Source: Pandoraea faecigallinarum
GTDB taxonomy: Bacteria > Pseudomonadota > Gammaproteobacteria > Burkholderiales > Burkholderiaceae
Assembly: GCF_001029105.3 (NCBI RefSeq)
Contig: NZ_CP011808.2
Span: 310,001 to 374,000, forward strand
Length of the DNA stretch: 64,000 nt
Direction of reading: 5' to 3'
Shown here: in pieces, positions 53,518-62,644 of the stretch
How the letters are laid out: the number at the start of each line of letters is the position of its first letter
Position numbering within the stretch: position 1 is the first letter of the stretch
Notes under the pieces: generated by a model
Databases searched by the model: none
What the model saw: only the letters and a program-made list of their open reading frames with translations
What the model was told of the DNA's origin: nothing
Translations under genes and position numbers: made by a program

Positions 53518-53533
53518 GTAATCGATTGATTAC
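53518..53533. promoter_or_regulatory. Palindrome upstream of the toxin-antitoxin pair, likely operator
   Basis: GTAATCGATTGATTAC is a perfect 6-bp inverted repeat around GATT, ten bases before the toxin ATG. Antitoxins of this type usually bind such sites to repress their own operon. The assignment rests on position and symmetry only. Confidence 0.5.
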
Positions 53534-53628
53534 GCAATGTCAAACCGATGCGGACGGCTTCGGCCGCTTATTGTCGGATAACAAGTGGTTTGCGACATTG
53601 AGGTCGGACGGAATTCGTGGAGGCCAAC

Positions 53629-53960
53629 GGGTTAGGCAGCGATGTGATTCAAATAGAAGCGCTGCGTGAACGCGACAGGCGATTGGTAGTTCAGACGCGC
53701 CTGCGTGCGCTGCTGATTGTAGAAGATTTCGATGTATTCGCTAATCGCCAGGCGCGCCTGCTCGCGCGTGGCGAAGCGTTGATGATTGACCAGTTCATTC
53801 TTCAGCGTTCCTCAGAAGGATTCGATGGGCGCGTTGTCGTAGCAGTTGCCACGGCGGCTCATCGACGCGCGCATGTCGAACCGGCCGTTGAGTGCTTGAT
53901 AAGCCAGCGCACAATATTTGGGCGGATTCAACCGGTCGTCGCAACACCATTGATCGACGA
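53629..53960 (-). pseudogene. IS3-family orfB, C-terminal remnant with a nonsense mutation
   Basis: The frame MRASMSRRGNCYDNAPIESF, stop, GTLKNELVNHQRFATREQAR, then YNQQRTQARLNYQSPVAFTQ ends near 53629. The in-frame TGA at about 53820 replaces the Trp after ESF, next to the catalytic Glu. The N-terminal part is not present. Confidence 0.85.
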
Positions 53961-54373
53961 GGTGTTGCGTGAGAAGAAGTGCAAAGCAGGTATATCGGTT
54001 GTCAGGGCGAGCAGCGATTGACCTTGCCTCGAAACGACGTACAGCAGAGAAGTTGGATAATCTGTTGAACGGAGGTGGGTATGGGCGAAAAAGGGGTACC
54101 GAATCGTCGCTACACGGATGAGTTCCGGGTGGAGGCGGCAAGACTGGCAAATTCGGTGGGACACAATGAGGCGGCACGCCGTTTGGGGGTGCCGATGGCG
54201 ACCCTCGGAAACTGGGCGCGCAAGCAGCGCGAAGGCGGGGCGGCCACGCCAGGCGCGGCAGCCTCTGTGAGCCGCGCCAAGCCCGGCGTATCGGAGCTGG
54301 AGGCGGAAGTCAGTCGGCTACGCAAGGAATTAGCCAGTGCGAAACTCGATGTGGAAATCCTCTCAAAAGCGAC

Positions 54374-55600
54374 GGTAGGTTCAATGGGTCGCTGCAACAG
54401 CCTCGCGTAGTTTATCGGCCGGAGACATGAAGCCCAATGTTTTTCTGGGCCTTTCATTGAGCCGCGCTGCAATTTTGTTCAGCTCCGCCTGCGAGTATTG
54501 ATCAAGTTGCGTACCGTGGGGCAAGTACTGACGCAGGAGTCGGTTCGTGTTTTCGTTGGTGCCGCGTTGCCAAGGACTTCGCGGGTCGCAGAAGTAGACT
54601 TTCACATCCGTGGCGATCGTGAAGTCTTTGTGGTTCGCCAGTTCCATTCCTCGGTCCCAGGTGAGCGACTTGCGTAGATGCTGCGGCAACCGCTTAACCT
54701 CGCGCTTCAGGCCCGCCACGACGCTCAACGTGTCCTTCCCCTTTACCTTGACGATGATGGCGAACCTCGATCGCCGCTCGACCAAAGTGGCGACATGAGT
54801 ATTGTTGGCGCCACTGACGAGATCTCCTTCCCAATGCCCCGGTACCGCACGGTCGGCTGCTTCAGGTGGTCGCTCGTGAATCGAAACCGCGTCAGCAATC
54901 TTATTGCGAGCTCCCTTCGTGCTGGAAAAGCGTGAGTGACGCATCTTCCGTTGGGTCCGCAGGTGATACTGCAGCTCCTTCTTGAGAACGCCGCGCGCTT
55001 GCACGAACAGGCTGCGATAGATCGTCTCGTGAGACACGCGCATCGCCTCGTCATCGGCATATCGGTTCTTAAGCCAACCGCTCACTTGCTCCGGAGACCA
55101 TTCGCGGTAGAGCTTGCGCTCGACCGCATAGCGCAAGCGCCGGTTCTGCTCCAGGAGGCAGCGTTTGGGACGCAGAGCAGCCTGCAAGGCTCGCTCTTGC
55201 GCTTCCAGAGCTCGATAGTGGCCTGTTCCGCCGTTACGCGCAATCTCACGGGACATTGTTGAAGGCGCGCGGTTCAACTGGCGGGCAATCGCTCGAACTG
55301 AAAGCCCAGCCGAGACGCCCCGCGAGATCTCTTCACGTTCGCTCAAGCTCAATGCCCGCAACGACCGCTTACGAACACTAGGGGTGTACCCTCCGCATAG
55401 TCGGATCACGCCGTAGATGGAGCCGGCAGGCTTGCCTAACGCCTTGCCGATGCCAAGAAACGATTCACCTGCTCGCCACCGTCGCCAAACCTCTGACTTG
55501 CCTTCCGGCGGCAAACCTGGCCGTCCCATTTGTGCCATTCCTCAACCCTCCCTCATTCGATATTAATAGGAAGGTGTTGCCTCGACCCATTGAACCTACC
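54374..55600 (-). mobile_element. IS30-family element, copy 1
   Basis: The inverted ends GGTAGGTTCAATGGGTCG at 54374 and, as complement, ending at 55600 bound 1227 bp. The duplication is AC (54372-54373 and 55601-55602). A relic of another IS30 occupies the same position of the related orfA at 45754, in the opposite orientation. Confidence 0.92.
54381..55538 (-). CDS. IS30-family transposase
   Basis: The 385-residue protein starts MAQMGRPGLPPEGKSEVWRR. It has two helix-turn-helix regions, the second being VSAGLSVRAIARQLNRAPST, then SREIARNGG. The DDE core shows WEGDLVSGANNTHVATLVER, TWDRGMELANHKDFTIATDV and the catalytic Glu in QRGTNENTNRLLRQYLP. The stop codon lies within the terminal repeat. 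It is intact. Confidence 0.95.
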   Translation of the reverse strand: MAQMGRPGLPPEGKSEVWRRWRAGESFLGIGKALGKPAGSIYGVIRLCGGYTPSVRKRSLRALSLSEREEISRGVSAGLSVRAIARQLNRAPSTMSREIARNGGTGHYRALEAQERALQAALRPKRCLLEQNRRLRYAVERKLYREWSPEQVSGWLKNRYADDEAMRVSHETIYRSLFVQARGVLKKELQYHLRTQRKMRHSRFSSTKGARNKIADAVSIHERPPEAADRAVPGHWEGDLVSGANNTHVATLVERRSRFAIIVKVKGKDTLSVVAGLKREVKRLPQHLRKSLTWDRGMELANHKDFTIATDVKVYFCDPRSPWQRGTNENTNRLLRQYLPHGTQLDQYSQAELNKIAARLNERPRKTLGFMSPADKLREAVAATH

Positions 55601-55626
55601 ACGGCATACTTCGCGAAGGGGTCGCG

Positions 55627-56490
55627 GTGAAGTATGCATGGATCGACGCTCACCGCGACCAATACGACGTAAGCCGTCTGTGCCGAGTGCTGAGGGTCTC
55701 GCGCAGTGGCTACTGCCAATGGCGGGTACGGAGGCCAAGCGAGCGGCGGCAGCCGCAGGCGGCCTTCGATGACGAAGTCGCCCGTCTGCACGCGCAGAAC
55801 CGCGGCTGCTACGGCCGTCCAAGACTGGTCAAGGCGCTGGCCGCCCAGGGCATGAAGACGAGCGCAGAGCGCGTGCGCCGCAGCTTGATACGTCAAGGTT
55901 TGCGGCCGGCATACCGGCGGGCATGGCAGACGACCACAGACTCGGCTCACCGCTTGCCGGTGGCGCCGAACCTGCTGGCGCGACGCTTCGATGGATGGGG
56001 GCCGAATCAGGCGTGGGTCGCGGATATCACGTACCTAGCGACGGACGAAGGCTGGTTGTATTTGGCGGCCATTCTGGACCTGGGAAGCCGGCGCATCGTT
56101 GGGTGGTCGATGTCCGAGCGCATCGATGCCAAGCTCGTGTGTGCGGCGCTGCGCTCTGCGCACGGGCAACGTCGGCCGCCTCGGGGCTTGATTGTACATA
56201 GCGATCGCGGCGTGCAATACGCGAGTTGGTCGCACCGCGCGCTTGCTCAGGGGTACGGGATGGTCATGTCGATGAGCCGGCGTGCCAATGCTTGGGATAA
56301 TGCGCCGATGGAGAGCTTCTTCAAGACGCTGAAAGTCGAGCAGACGTCGCGATGCCGCTACGAAACACGAGCCCAAGCAAGACTGGATGTGATGAACTGG
56401 ATCGAAGGCTTTTACAATCGTCAACGCATCCATTCATCGATCGGGTACCGCACGTCGTGTGATTACGAAACGATGCTACAAGCGGCGTGA
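55627..56490 (+). CDS. IS3-family transposase OrfB
   Basis: The 287-residue frame starts with GTG at 55627, overlapping the end of orfA. It contains GCYGRPRLVKALAAQGMKTS and the integrase core: D in WVADITYLATDEGW, D in LIVHSDRGVQYASW and E in NAPMESFFKTLKVEQ. It is complete, but OrfA is split by IS30, so the fused transposase cannot be made from this copy. Confidence 0.93.
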   Translation: MKYAWIDAHRDQYDVSRLCRVLRVSRSGYCQWRVRRPSERRQPQAAFDDEVARLHAQNRGCYGRPRLVKALAAQGMKTSAERVRRSLIRQGLRPAYRRAWQTTTDSAHRLPVAPNLLARRFDGWGPNQAWVADITYLATDEGWLYLAAILDLGSRRIVGWSMSERIDAKLVCAALRSAHGQRRPPRGLIVHSDRGVQYASWSHRALAQGYGMVMSMSRRANAWDNAPMESFFKTLKVEQTSRCRYETRAQARLDVMNWIEGFYNRQRIHSSIGYRTSCDYETMLQAA

Positions 56491-56520
56491 GTTGCTGTAC
56501 GTGAAAACGAGGCAAGGTCA

Positions 56521-57476
56521 GATCTCGCGGGGCGTCTCGGCTGGGCTTTCAGTTCGAGCGATTGCCCGCCAGTTGAACCGCGCGCCTTCAACAATGTCCC
56601 GTGAGATTGCGCGTAACGGCGGAACAGGCCACTATCGAGCTCTGGAAGCGCAAGAGCGAGCCTTGCAGGCTGCTCTGCGACCCAAACGCTGCCTCCTGGA
56701 GCAGAACCGGCGCTTGCGCTATGCGGTCGAGCGCAAGCTCTACCGCGAATGGTCTCCGGAGCAAGTGAGCGGTTGGCTTAAGAACCGATATGCCGATGAC
56801 GAGGCGATGCGCGTGTCTCACGAGACGATCTATCGCAGCCTGTTCGTGCAAGCGCGCGGCGTTCTCAAGAAGGAGCTGCAGTATCACCTGCGGACCCAAC
56901 GGAAGATGCGTCACTCACGCTTTTCCAGCACGAAGGGAGCTCGCAATAAGATTGCTGACGCGGTTTCGATTCACGAGCGACCACCTGAAGCAGCCGACCG
57001 TGCGGTACCGAGGCATTGGGAAGGAGATCTCGTCAGTGGCGCCAACAATACTCATGTCGCCACTTTGGTCGAGCGGCGATCGAGGTTCGCCATCATCGTC
57101 AAGGTAAAGGGGAAGGACACGTTGAGCGTCGTGGCGGGCCTGAAGCGCGAGGTTAAGCGGTTGCCGCAGCATCTACGCAAGTCGCTCACCTGGGACCGAG
57201 GAATGGAACTGGCGAACCACAAAGACTTCACGATCGCCACGGATGTGAAAGTCTACTTCTGCGACCCGCGAAGTCCTTGGCAACGCGGCACCAACGAAAA
57301 CACGAACCGACTCCTGCGTCAGTACTTACCCCACGGTACGCAACTTGATCAATACTCGCAGGCGGAGCTGAACAAAATTGCAGCGCGGCTCAATGAAAGG
57401 CCCAGAAAAACATTGGGCTTCATGTCTCCGGCCGATAAACTACGCGAGGCTGTTGCAGCGACCCATTGAACCTACC
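56521..57476 (+). pseudogene. IS30-family transposase, 5'-truncated second copy
   Basis: The match to the IS30 at 54381-55538 starts abruptly inside the gene (ISRGVSAGLSVRAIARQLNR) at the IS3 end and continues to the C-terminus at 57469 and the terminal repeat at 57476. Only two or so residues differ (for example AVPRHWEGD for AVPGHWEGD). The first 70 residues are missing. Confidence 0.92.
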
Positions 57477-58395
57477 ATGCCTTGGTTCTAGCAAAGAAGT
57501 TGGCTCGGCAGAAATAGCCAAAATAGTGCTTGAACTGAGGCAGGAATTCCCCTTGACCGATCTTCTCCAGGCTGCGAGGTTGCCACGCAGTACGTACTAC
57601 TATCGGATCAAAACGCTGGCCACCCCAGACCGGCATGGTGGGCTCAAGGCGAAGATTCAGGCGGTCTATGCTGCACATCGCGGCTTGTATGGCTATCGTC
57701 GCATCACCTTGACTATCCGCAGTGATGGCGAGCTGGTCAATCACAAGAAGGTGCAGCGCCTCATGAACGAATTGGGAATCAGGTCGAGGGTGCGCAGGAA
57801 GAAGTTCCGGTCGTACCAGGGCGAAATCGGCGAGGCCGCGCCAAACCTGCTCAATCGTGAATTCACCGCGTCGGGCCCAAACGAGAAGTGGGTTACCGAT
57901 GTGACCGAGTTCCGGGTCGCGGGGAAAAAGCTGTACCTTTCTCCGGTCATGGACCTCTACAATGGGGAAATTGTTGCCTACGAGTCGAGCTATCGCCCCG
58001 ACTTCCCGATGGTCATGGGCATGCTCAGGAAAGCTGTCAAGAAACGCGGAAATGCGGCTACACCGATGCTTCATTCAGACCAGGGTTGGCACTATCGCAT
58101 GCAACCGTACCGAGCGGCACTGGCGCGCTATGGAATGAAGCAAAGCATGTCGAGAAAAGGAAATCGCTTCGATAACGCGGCCATGGAGAGCTTCTTTGGC
58201 ACTCTGAAGGCCGAGTACTTCCATCTCTCGGACTTCGAAGACGTCGACGCATTACGAGTAGGTCTGAAGGGCTACATCGACTACTACAACCGGCGCCGCA
58301 TCAAATCGAAACTTGGTGGACTGAGTCCCGTGGAATATCGAATGCGAGCGGGAAAAAACTAACGCTTCAACGTCCAACTCTCGGGGTTCAGTTCA
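57477..58395 (+). pseudogene. IS150-like IS3 element, 5'-truncated, with orfB
   Basis: The orfB frame is complete from a GTG at 57526 (VLELRQEFPLTDLLQAARLP) to 58362. Its catalytic residues lie in WVTDVTEFRVAGKK, LHSDQGWHYRM and NAAMESFFGTLKAE. It resembles orfB at 3237-4067. OrfA is missing because the IS30 end lies at 57476. The right IS end with CGGGGTTCAGTTCA finishes at 58395. Confidence 0.9.
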
Positions 58396-58643
58396 AATCC
58401 GGGGCGATTCATCACCCTCCCCGCTCAGCGTCATGACCGAGCAGCGATATGTCAAGCCGTCGGCCCTTGCGGTTTGCGCCCGTGCCCCACCGGGCTGCGC
58501 AGTCGCGCCCCCCGGGCCCACCGCGTTCAAGCCACGCATATCGCGTCGGAGACCGCAGGCCGCGTGGCGCCGATGCTCGTCGTCTGCCGCCGAGCCCGCG
58601 CACGATACTTGCAGGAAAGCGTGTGCAGCGTTAAGCCCCCCGG
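58396..58643. other. Stretch without a recognised gene
   Basis: This lies between the IS3 end and the stop codon of the protein at 58644. The open frames here show no known domain and no terminator-like hairpin is evident. Confidence 0.4.
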
Positions 58644-61460
58644 TTAAGCCGCGTGCGGCTCTGTCACATAGTTGGCGGCCGCGGCGAGTCGCCGCTCCAG
58701 CCCCCTCTTACCCTCGATATGAAGGGCGATACTCGTAACCACATCTACAAACTTCTGCTCATGCTTATCGGGGTTATGAACGGCCGCTTCGGACATATCA
58801 CGAAGCTCACTGAATCCGTCAATCGCGCCTTGCATGAGCAGTCGTTTGGTCACCCTGACGCGCAGTTTCGAACGGGCGACGCTGCGATCGGCCGGTTCCT
58901 GCGCATCGAGTTCCGACGACAACTTTGCCTGCGCATCGAGTTCCGACGAAAACTTTGCCTGCGCATCGGGATTCTTCGACAACGCCAGATATCTCGCCAT
59001 CAGCGCAGCAACGAAGAATTTGTCGGACTCCGGGCCCCCCTCCGCTAGAAACTGCCGCTCGAGCTCACTGAGCTTTTCGTTGGCCCACCCTTTAATCTTC
59101 TCGACATCGTGTAACGACGGTGCCGTGACCTGCTTTTCCTCTCGTCCCGCCCTGACCCATTCGACGACGGCAAAACCTAGCCAGAAGACGGCCAACGTGA
59201 CGACGGCCGTCGTCGCGGCCAGCGCCGCCACACCGCCGATGCCGAGATACGCAAACCCGCCGAGCAGCACTGAGAGCGTCGTTGTCCCCACCCCGACCCC
59301 GATACGAATCTTGGCATTAAGTCGTTGCTTGTCTGCCACTTCGATCGAATGCTCAGCGTTCTTCAACAACTTGGCATGCACGACGTTCGCTAGCTTGTTC
59401 GCGACGAGAAGTGATTGCTTGTCGGATACCTGGAGCAGTTCGTGGAAGCTCGCTTTGCCCGCCGAGCCCGTTTTTTTGTCGACGAGCAGTCTTTCATCGA
59501 GCGCCTTCAAATTTTCGGATGACCACGTGGCTTCATTCGAAGCGGCTAGCCCCTCGCTCGTTATCCCGAGCACTTTCACTTTAAAGTCTGCCAGCGTCTG
59601 CGCGTCCTGGGCGGCACGCGTGTGCTCTATCGTGCCTTGCGCGATATGCAACACACCGCCTATGGCACCGAACACGCCGGTGAACGCGCCCAACAGCGGG
59701 GAAATTAAAAAGCCGAATTTGGTGCCTGCCCAATTCAATAATCGCACCACGGTGGCCCCTGCCTGAACATAGACGTCGCGAACATACCAAACCCTGTTGG
59801 CGCGCGCGGGTAAGCTCGCCACTGCCGAGGCCGCAATGAGCTCCTTCTCTTTGAGGGCCGCTGCCGCCTGGTAGGGGTTCGGGCGCGCGGCTTGTTCGTC
59901 GCTGCCCTGGATGGCGGCATCGGCTTGCCCCTCACCCACGGCGTCCACCTTGGGCGCTTCGCGCCGAGCGGCGCGGGCTTTTTGCTCGGCCGCCTGCCTC
60001 TTGCGCTCGTTCGCTTGTGTCTTGAACTGGGCATGGATCTCACGGAACTCGGCGGCGGCCTTCTCAACTTTGCCGAGCTCTTCGTTGCGCTTTTTTTGCT
60101 CGGCGGCTTGTTGGCGGCCCAGCCACCAAACGGTTAACACTTCGGCGATCGCCCCACCTTGCATGACCGGATAAATCGACATGGTGGCGGCAGAGCCGAG
60201 GGTTCGCACTTTCTCAAAAAACTGCGCGACGGTACCGCTCAAGTAGGCCGCCGCCGCGGCTAGCCAGCTCCCGTATAGGGTCGGCGTCCACCAACCGCGA
60301 GCGCTGGAGGGCACCGGCTTCGAAGCGCTCGCCGGCGCCGCTACCGGCCCGTGCAGAGACGCCCTCAGCGAGACGGGCAAAAGGCCACAACTTAGGCCCC
60401 CTTCCTCTTGAACCCCACCGCCCGGGGGCGGGGCGCTCCCTTTGTGTGACGGCGGTGCGGCATGCTCCGCGACGCGCACGCGCACGCCCCCGCTCGGGGG
60501 ACATTCTGGCTCGCAGGCCCGCTCTTTATTTATTTGCAGCAACGGTCGCCAATTCGCCGCGCCGACTACTACCCTTTTCGGGTCGGAACACTCCGCGGGC
60601 GGGCCGCCGGCCATAATGGGCGCCACGATGTGTAGCCCCGCCTCGCCGCATACGTTCGCCAGCCTATGGCGTACGTGATCGTTGAAATGCGAAGGGGCAG
60701 ATTTAAATTTCTCGACAAGATCTTCGCCCAGGGGGCCGTTGGGCGGCGTCAAGCGACTGTGCTCCACCTGGACATGCAAAGCAAACGGCTGCGCCGGGTC
60801 AGCCTGCGCCGAGGTCTCAGCGCCTCTCTTGGGCTCCAGCCAGAAGATGCTCTCTAGGCATGTGTGCAGACCCCGGAGATCGGACTTGTTGTCCGCAAGA
60901 ACGCCGTCTGCCGGGGGCGAGGCATCGGCAGGCGGTGTCCACCACTCGTCATGGCGCACCCGCACCTTGCCCTCGGACGTCAAAGTCATGTGAGTGGCGC
61001 TTTGAGGCGAGCCCGTCGAGAATATGGGCATCGCATATTCCGCAGCGCGCCGAGGGAGCTCCGCGAACTCACGCGTGCCCATCAGAATCGCGAGCGCGTG
61101 CGCCGCCTTGCGCACGTCACCCTTATCGGCGCCGCTGCGTTGCAGCGCTGAGGCGACGAGCTCGACGATGTGCTCGAACCCCGCCTTGCCGCACGCCACG
61201 GGCGTGAGTGCGTGATTTTTGGCGAGGGTTTCGCGGTCGATGAGGATGGCTCCGTCTTGCGCGAACGTCGTTATCGTCAAGTCTTCCGCCGCGCGTTCCG
61301 TGTCGAAAAACCGATTGGCCAGACATGCGTAGACCTCATCCGTGGGCTCGGGCGCGTCGCATGTCTTGGGTTCGGTCGGCTCGTCGGGGGGGGCTATCTT
61401 GTTAATCCTCTCTTCTTCGGAAATTGAGGCAGTGGCGACAATGGCGTAACCGTGGCGCAT
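58644..61460 (-). CDS. Giant family-B protein with membrane segments and coiled coil
   Basis: The open frame from the ATG at 61460 has 938 residues; the ribosome site is weak, so the start is uncertain. Residues 40-290 match the family-B N-terminal domain: CLANRFFDTER, then ALAILMGTREFAELPRRA, then NVCGEAGLHIVAPI. A Pro-rich linker follows. Residues about 450-505 are a charged coiled coil (AEQKKRNEELGKVEKAAAEF). Two hydrophobic regions lie at about 575-607 (FLISPLLGAFTGVFGAIGGV) and 719-766 (IGVGVGTTTLSVLLGGFAYL, then VVTLAVFWLGFAVVEW), probably membrane hairpins. A decapeptide (DAQAKFSSEL, DAQAKLSSEL) is repeated near 832-851. The C-terminal module of its paralogs is absent. Function is unknown; insertion into a host or bacterial membrane is plausible. 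Confidence 0.68.
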   Translation of the reverse strand: MRHGYAIVATASISEEERINKIAPPDEPTEPKTCDAPEPTDEVYACLANRFFDTERAAEDLTITTFAQDGAILIDRETLAKNHALTPVACGKAGFEHIVELVASALQRSGADKGDVRKAAHALAILMGTREFAELPRRAAEYAMPIFSTGSPQSATHMTLTSEGKVRVRHDEWWTPPADASPPADGVLADNKSDLRGLHTCLESIFWLEPKRGAETSAQADPAQPFALHVQVEHSRLTPPNGPLGEDLVEKFKSAPSHFNDHVRHRLANVCGEAGLHIVAPIMAGGPPAECSDPKRVVVGAANWRPLLQINKERACEPECPPSGGVRVRVAEHAAPPSHKGSAPPPGGGVQEEGGLSCGLLPVSLRASLHGPVAAPASASKPVPSSARGWWTPTLYGSWLAAAAAYLSGTVAQFFEKVRTLGSAATMSIYPVMQGGAIAEVLTVWWLGRQQAAEQKKRNEELGKVEKAAAEFREIHAQFKTQANERKRQAAEQKARAARREAPKVDAVGEGQADAAIQGSDEQAARPNPYQAAAALKEKELIAASAVASLPARANRVWYVRDVYVQAGATVVRLLNWAGTKFGFLISPLLGAFTGVFGAIGGVLHIAQGTIEHTRAAQDAQTLADFKVKVLGITSEGLAASNEATWSSENLKALDERLLVDKKTGSAGKASFHELLQVSDKQSLLVANKLANVVHAKLLKNAEHSIEVADKQRLNAKIRIGVGVGTTTLSVLLGGFAYLGIGGVAALAATTAVVTLAVFWLGFAVVEWVRAGREEKQVTAPSLHDVEKIKGWANEKLSELERQFLAEGGPESDKFFVAALMARYLALSKNPDAQAKFSSELDAQAKLSSELDAQEPADRSVARSKLRVRVTKRLLMQGAIDGFSELRDMSEAAVHNPDKHEQKFVDVVTSIALHIEGKRGLERRLAAAANYVTEPHAA

Positions 61461-61585
61461 AACTGAGAAGGCTTAAAGTCATTGGCAACTCGCGACTTTT
61501 ACCCCAAAACCCGGCAAAAAACTTTCGAAATTGTGCATAAACTTCCATACCGTGTCAGACCACAGCGCCTGATGCACGACGCTTA

Positions 61586-62499
61586 GAGGCCAGTTCAAAA
61601 AGTCAGTTGAGTGTTTCTGAGGATGTTCCAGCAGACGAGAGAACAGCCGAGTTTGAGGAATGCTTCGTGAATATCGGCGCGCCGATCGAAGCGGATGCGA
61701 AGCCGCCGGAAACGATGGAGCCAGGAGTGGGTGCGCTCAACGACCCAACGATATTTGCCCAGCCCGCTGCCGTGTTCGGTCCGACGCTTGGCGATCATAG
61801 GTTTGATGCCTCGCTCGCGCAGTGCGCGCCGGTGCCGGGTGGAATCGTAGCCGCGATCGGCATAGACGATACCGGGCTTCTGAAGCGGGCGGCCGCGAAC
61901 ACCGCGAATCGGTGTAATCTCGTCAACGAGGCGCAGCAACTGTGTGACGTCGGCGGCGTTCGCGCCGGTGAGGATCGCGACGATTGGGATACCGTTGGCG
62001 TCTACGAGGAGGTGGGGCTTGGAACCGGGTCGCGCCCTATCCGTGGGGTTCGGGCCAGTTTTTCGCCCGCCCCAACAGCACGCACCGATGACGAATCGAC
62101 GGCGGCATGTGAGAGATCGATTTGGCCAGCTGCGCGCAGTTTGTCCAGCAGTAACTCGTGTAGCTGCTCCCATACGCCGGCCTTCTGCCAGGCGTTCAAT
62201 CGTCGCCAGCAAGTGGCTCCTGAACCGAAGCCCAGGCGGATCGGCAAATGGTTCCAGCGAATGCCGGTCTTGAGCACGAACAAGATGCCGTCGAGTGCTG
62301 CTCGATCGGGCACGCGCGGGCGACCAGGATCGCTTTTCGCGCGAGGCTTCACCTCTGGCAGTAACGGTTCGATCAGTTGCCACAAATCGTCGTCAATGAT
62401 CGGCGCTTGCATTCCCTCAGTCCCCGTTGCCTGGATACCTGAGCTTGACAGGTCGCCTCGAAAGTTAACAGCCCCTCTCGGGATTTTTGAACTGGCCTC
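61586..62499 (-). mobile_element. IS5-family element (IS427-like, third type)
   Basis: The inverted ends GAGGCCAGTTCAAAAA at 61586 and ending at 62499 are flanked by TTA (61583-61585 and 62500-62502). The element is 914 bp. A 146-bp piece of its upstream end is found at 36367-36512. Confidence 0.93.
61595..62412 (-). CDS. IS5-family (IS427-like) transposase, programmed frameshift
   Basis: The first frame starts at 62412 (MQAPIIDDDLWQLIEPLLPE) and carries SHAAVDSSSVRAVGAG with the first Asp. The second frame continues GGRKTGPNPTDRARPGSKPH, then GIVYADRGYDSTRHRRALRE (Asp) and RWVVERTHSWLHRFRRLRIR (Glu), ending at 61595. The frames overlap near 62060-62100, where an A-run (GCGAAAAACTGG) would allow slippage. 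No lesion is seen, so the element may be active. Confidence 0.9.
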
Positions 62500-62565
62500 T
62501 TAGGCAACAACGTTCGGCGCTGCGGTGCGTGCATACTGCGAGTAATGTTCGGCACCTTATCAGTC

Positions 62566-62612
62566 GTGCTCAGGATCAATACCTCAAATACGAAATTATT
62601 GACAGCCCACGA
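62566..62612 (-). repeat. Possible IS256 terminal relic
   Basis: CCTCAAATACGAAATTATTGACAG resembles the IS256 ends at 20530-20556 (CCTCGAACACAAAAAATCTG, then ACAG) and 40525-40548. No transposase sequence is attached. Confidence 0.4.
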
Positions 62613-62644
62613 CGACGAGCCTCAGTCCCGCTGCGACACCCTCG

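Larger units (their letters stand above)
54081..55630 (+). pseudogene. IS3-family orfA split by IS30
   Basis: The ATG at 54081 follows GGAGG and opens MGEKGVPNRRYTDEFRVEAA. The helix-turn-helix NEAARRLGVPMATLGNWARK and the zipper LEAEVSRLRKELASAKLDVE follow to KAT at 54374. After the IS30 the last codons (AYFAKGSR) reach a TGA at 55628-55630, overlapping orfB. Without IS30 the gene would be intact. Confidence 0.9.
54019..56520 (+). mobile_element. IS3-family element interrupted by IS30
   Basis: The inverted ends TGACCTTGCCTCGAAACGAC at 54019 and TGACCTTGCCTCGTTTTCAC (complement, ending at 56520) bound orfA and orfB. IS30 lies inside orfA at 54374-55600. The right end joins directly to the interior of a second IS30 at 56521, so that flank is rearranged. 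Confidence 0.9.
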
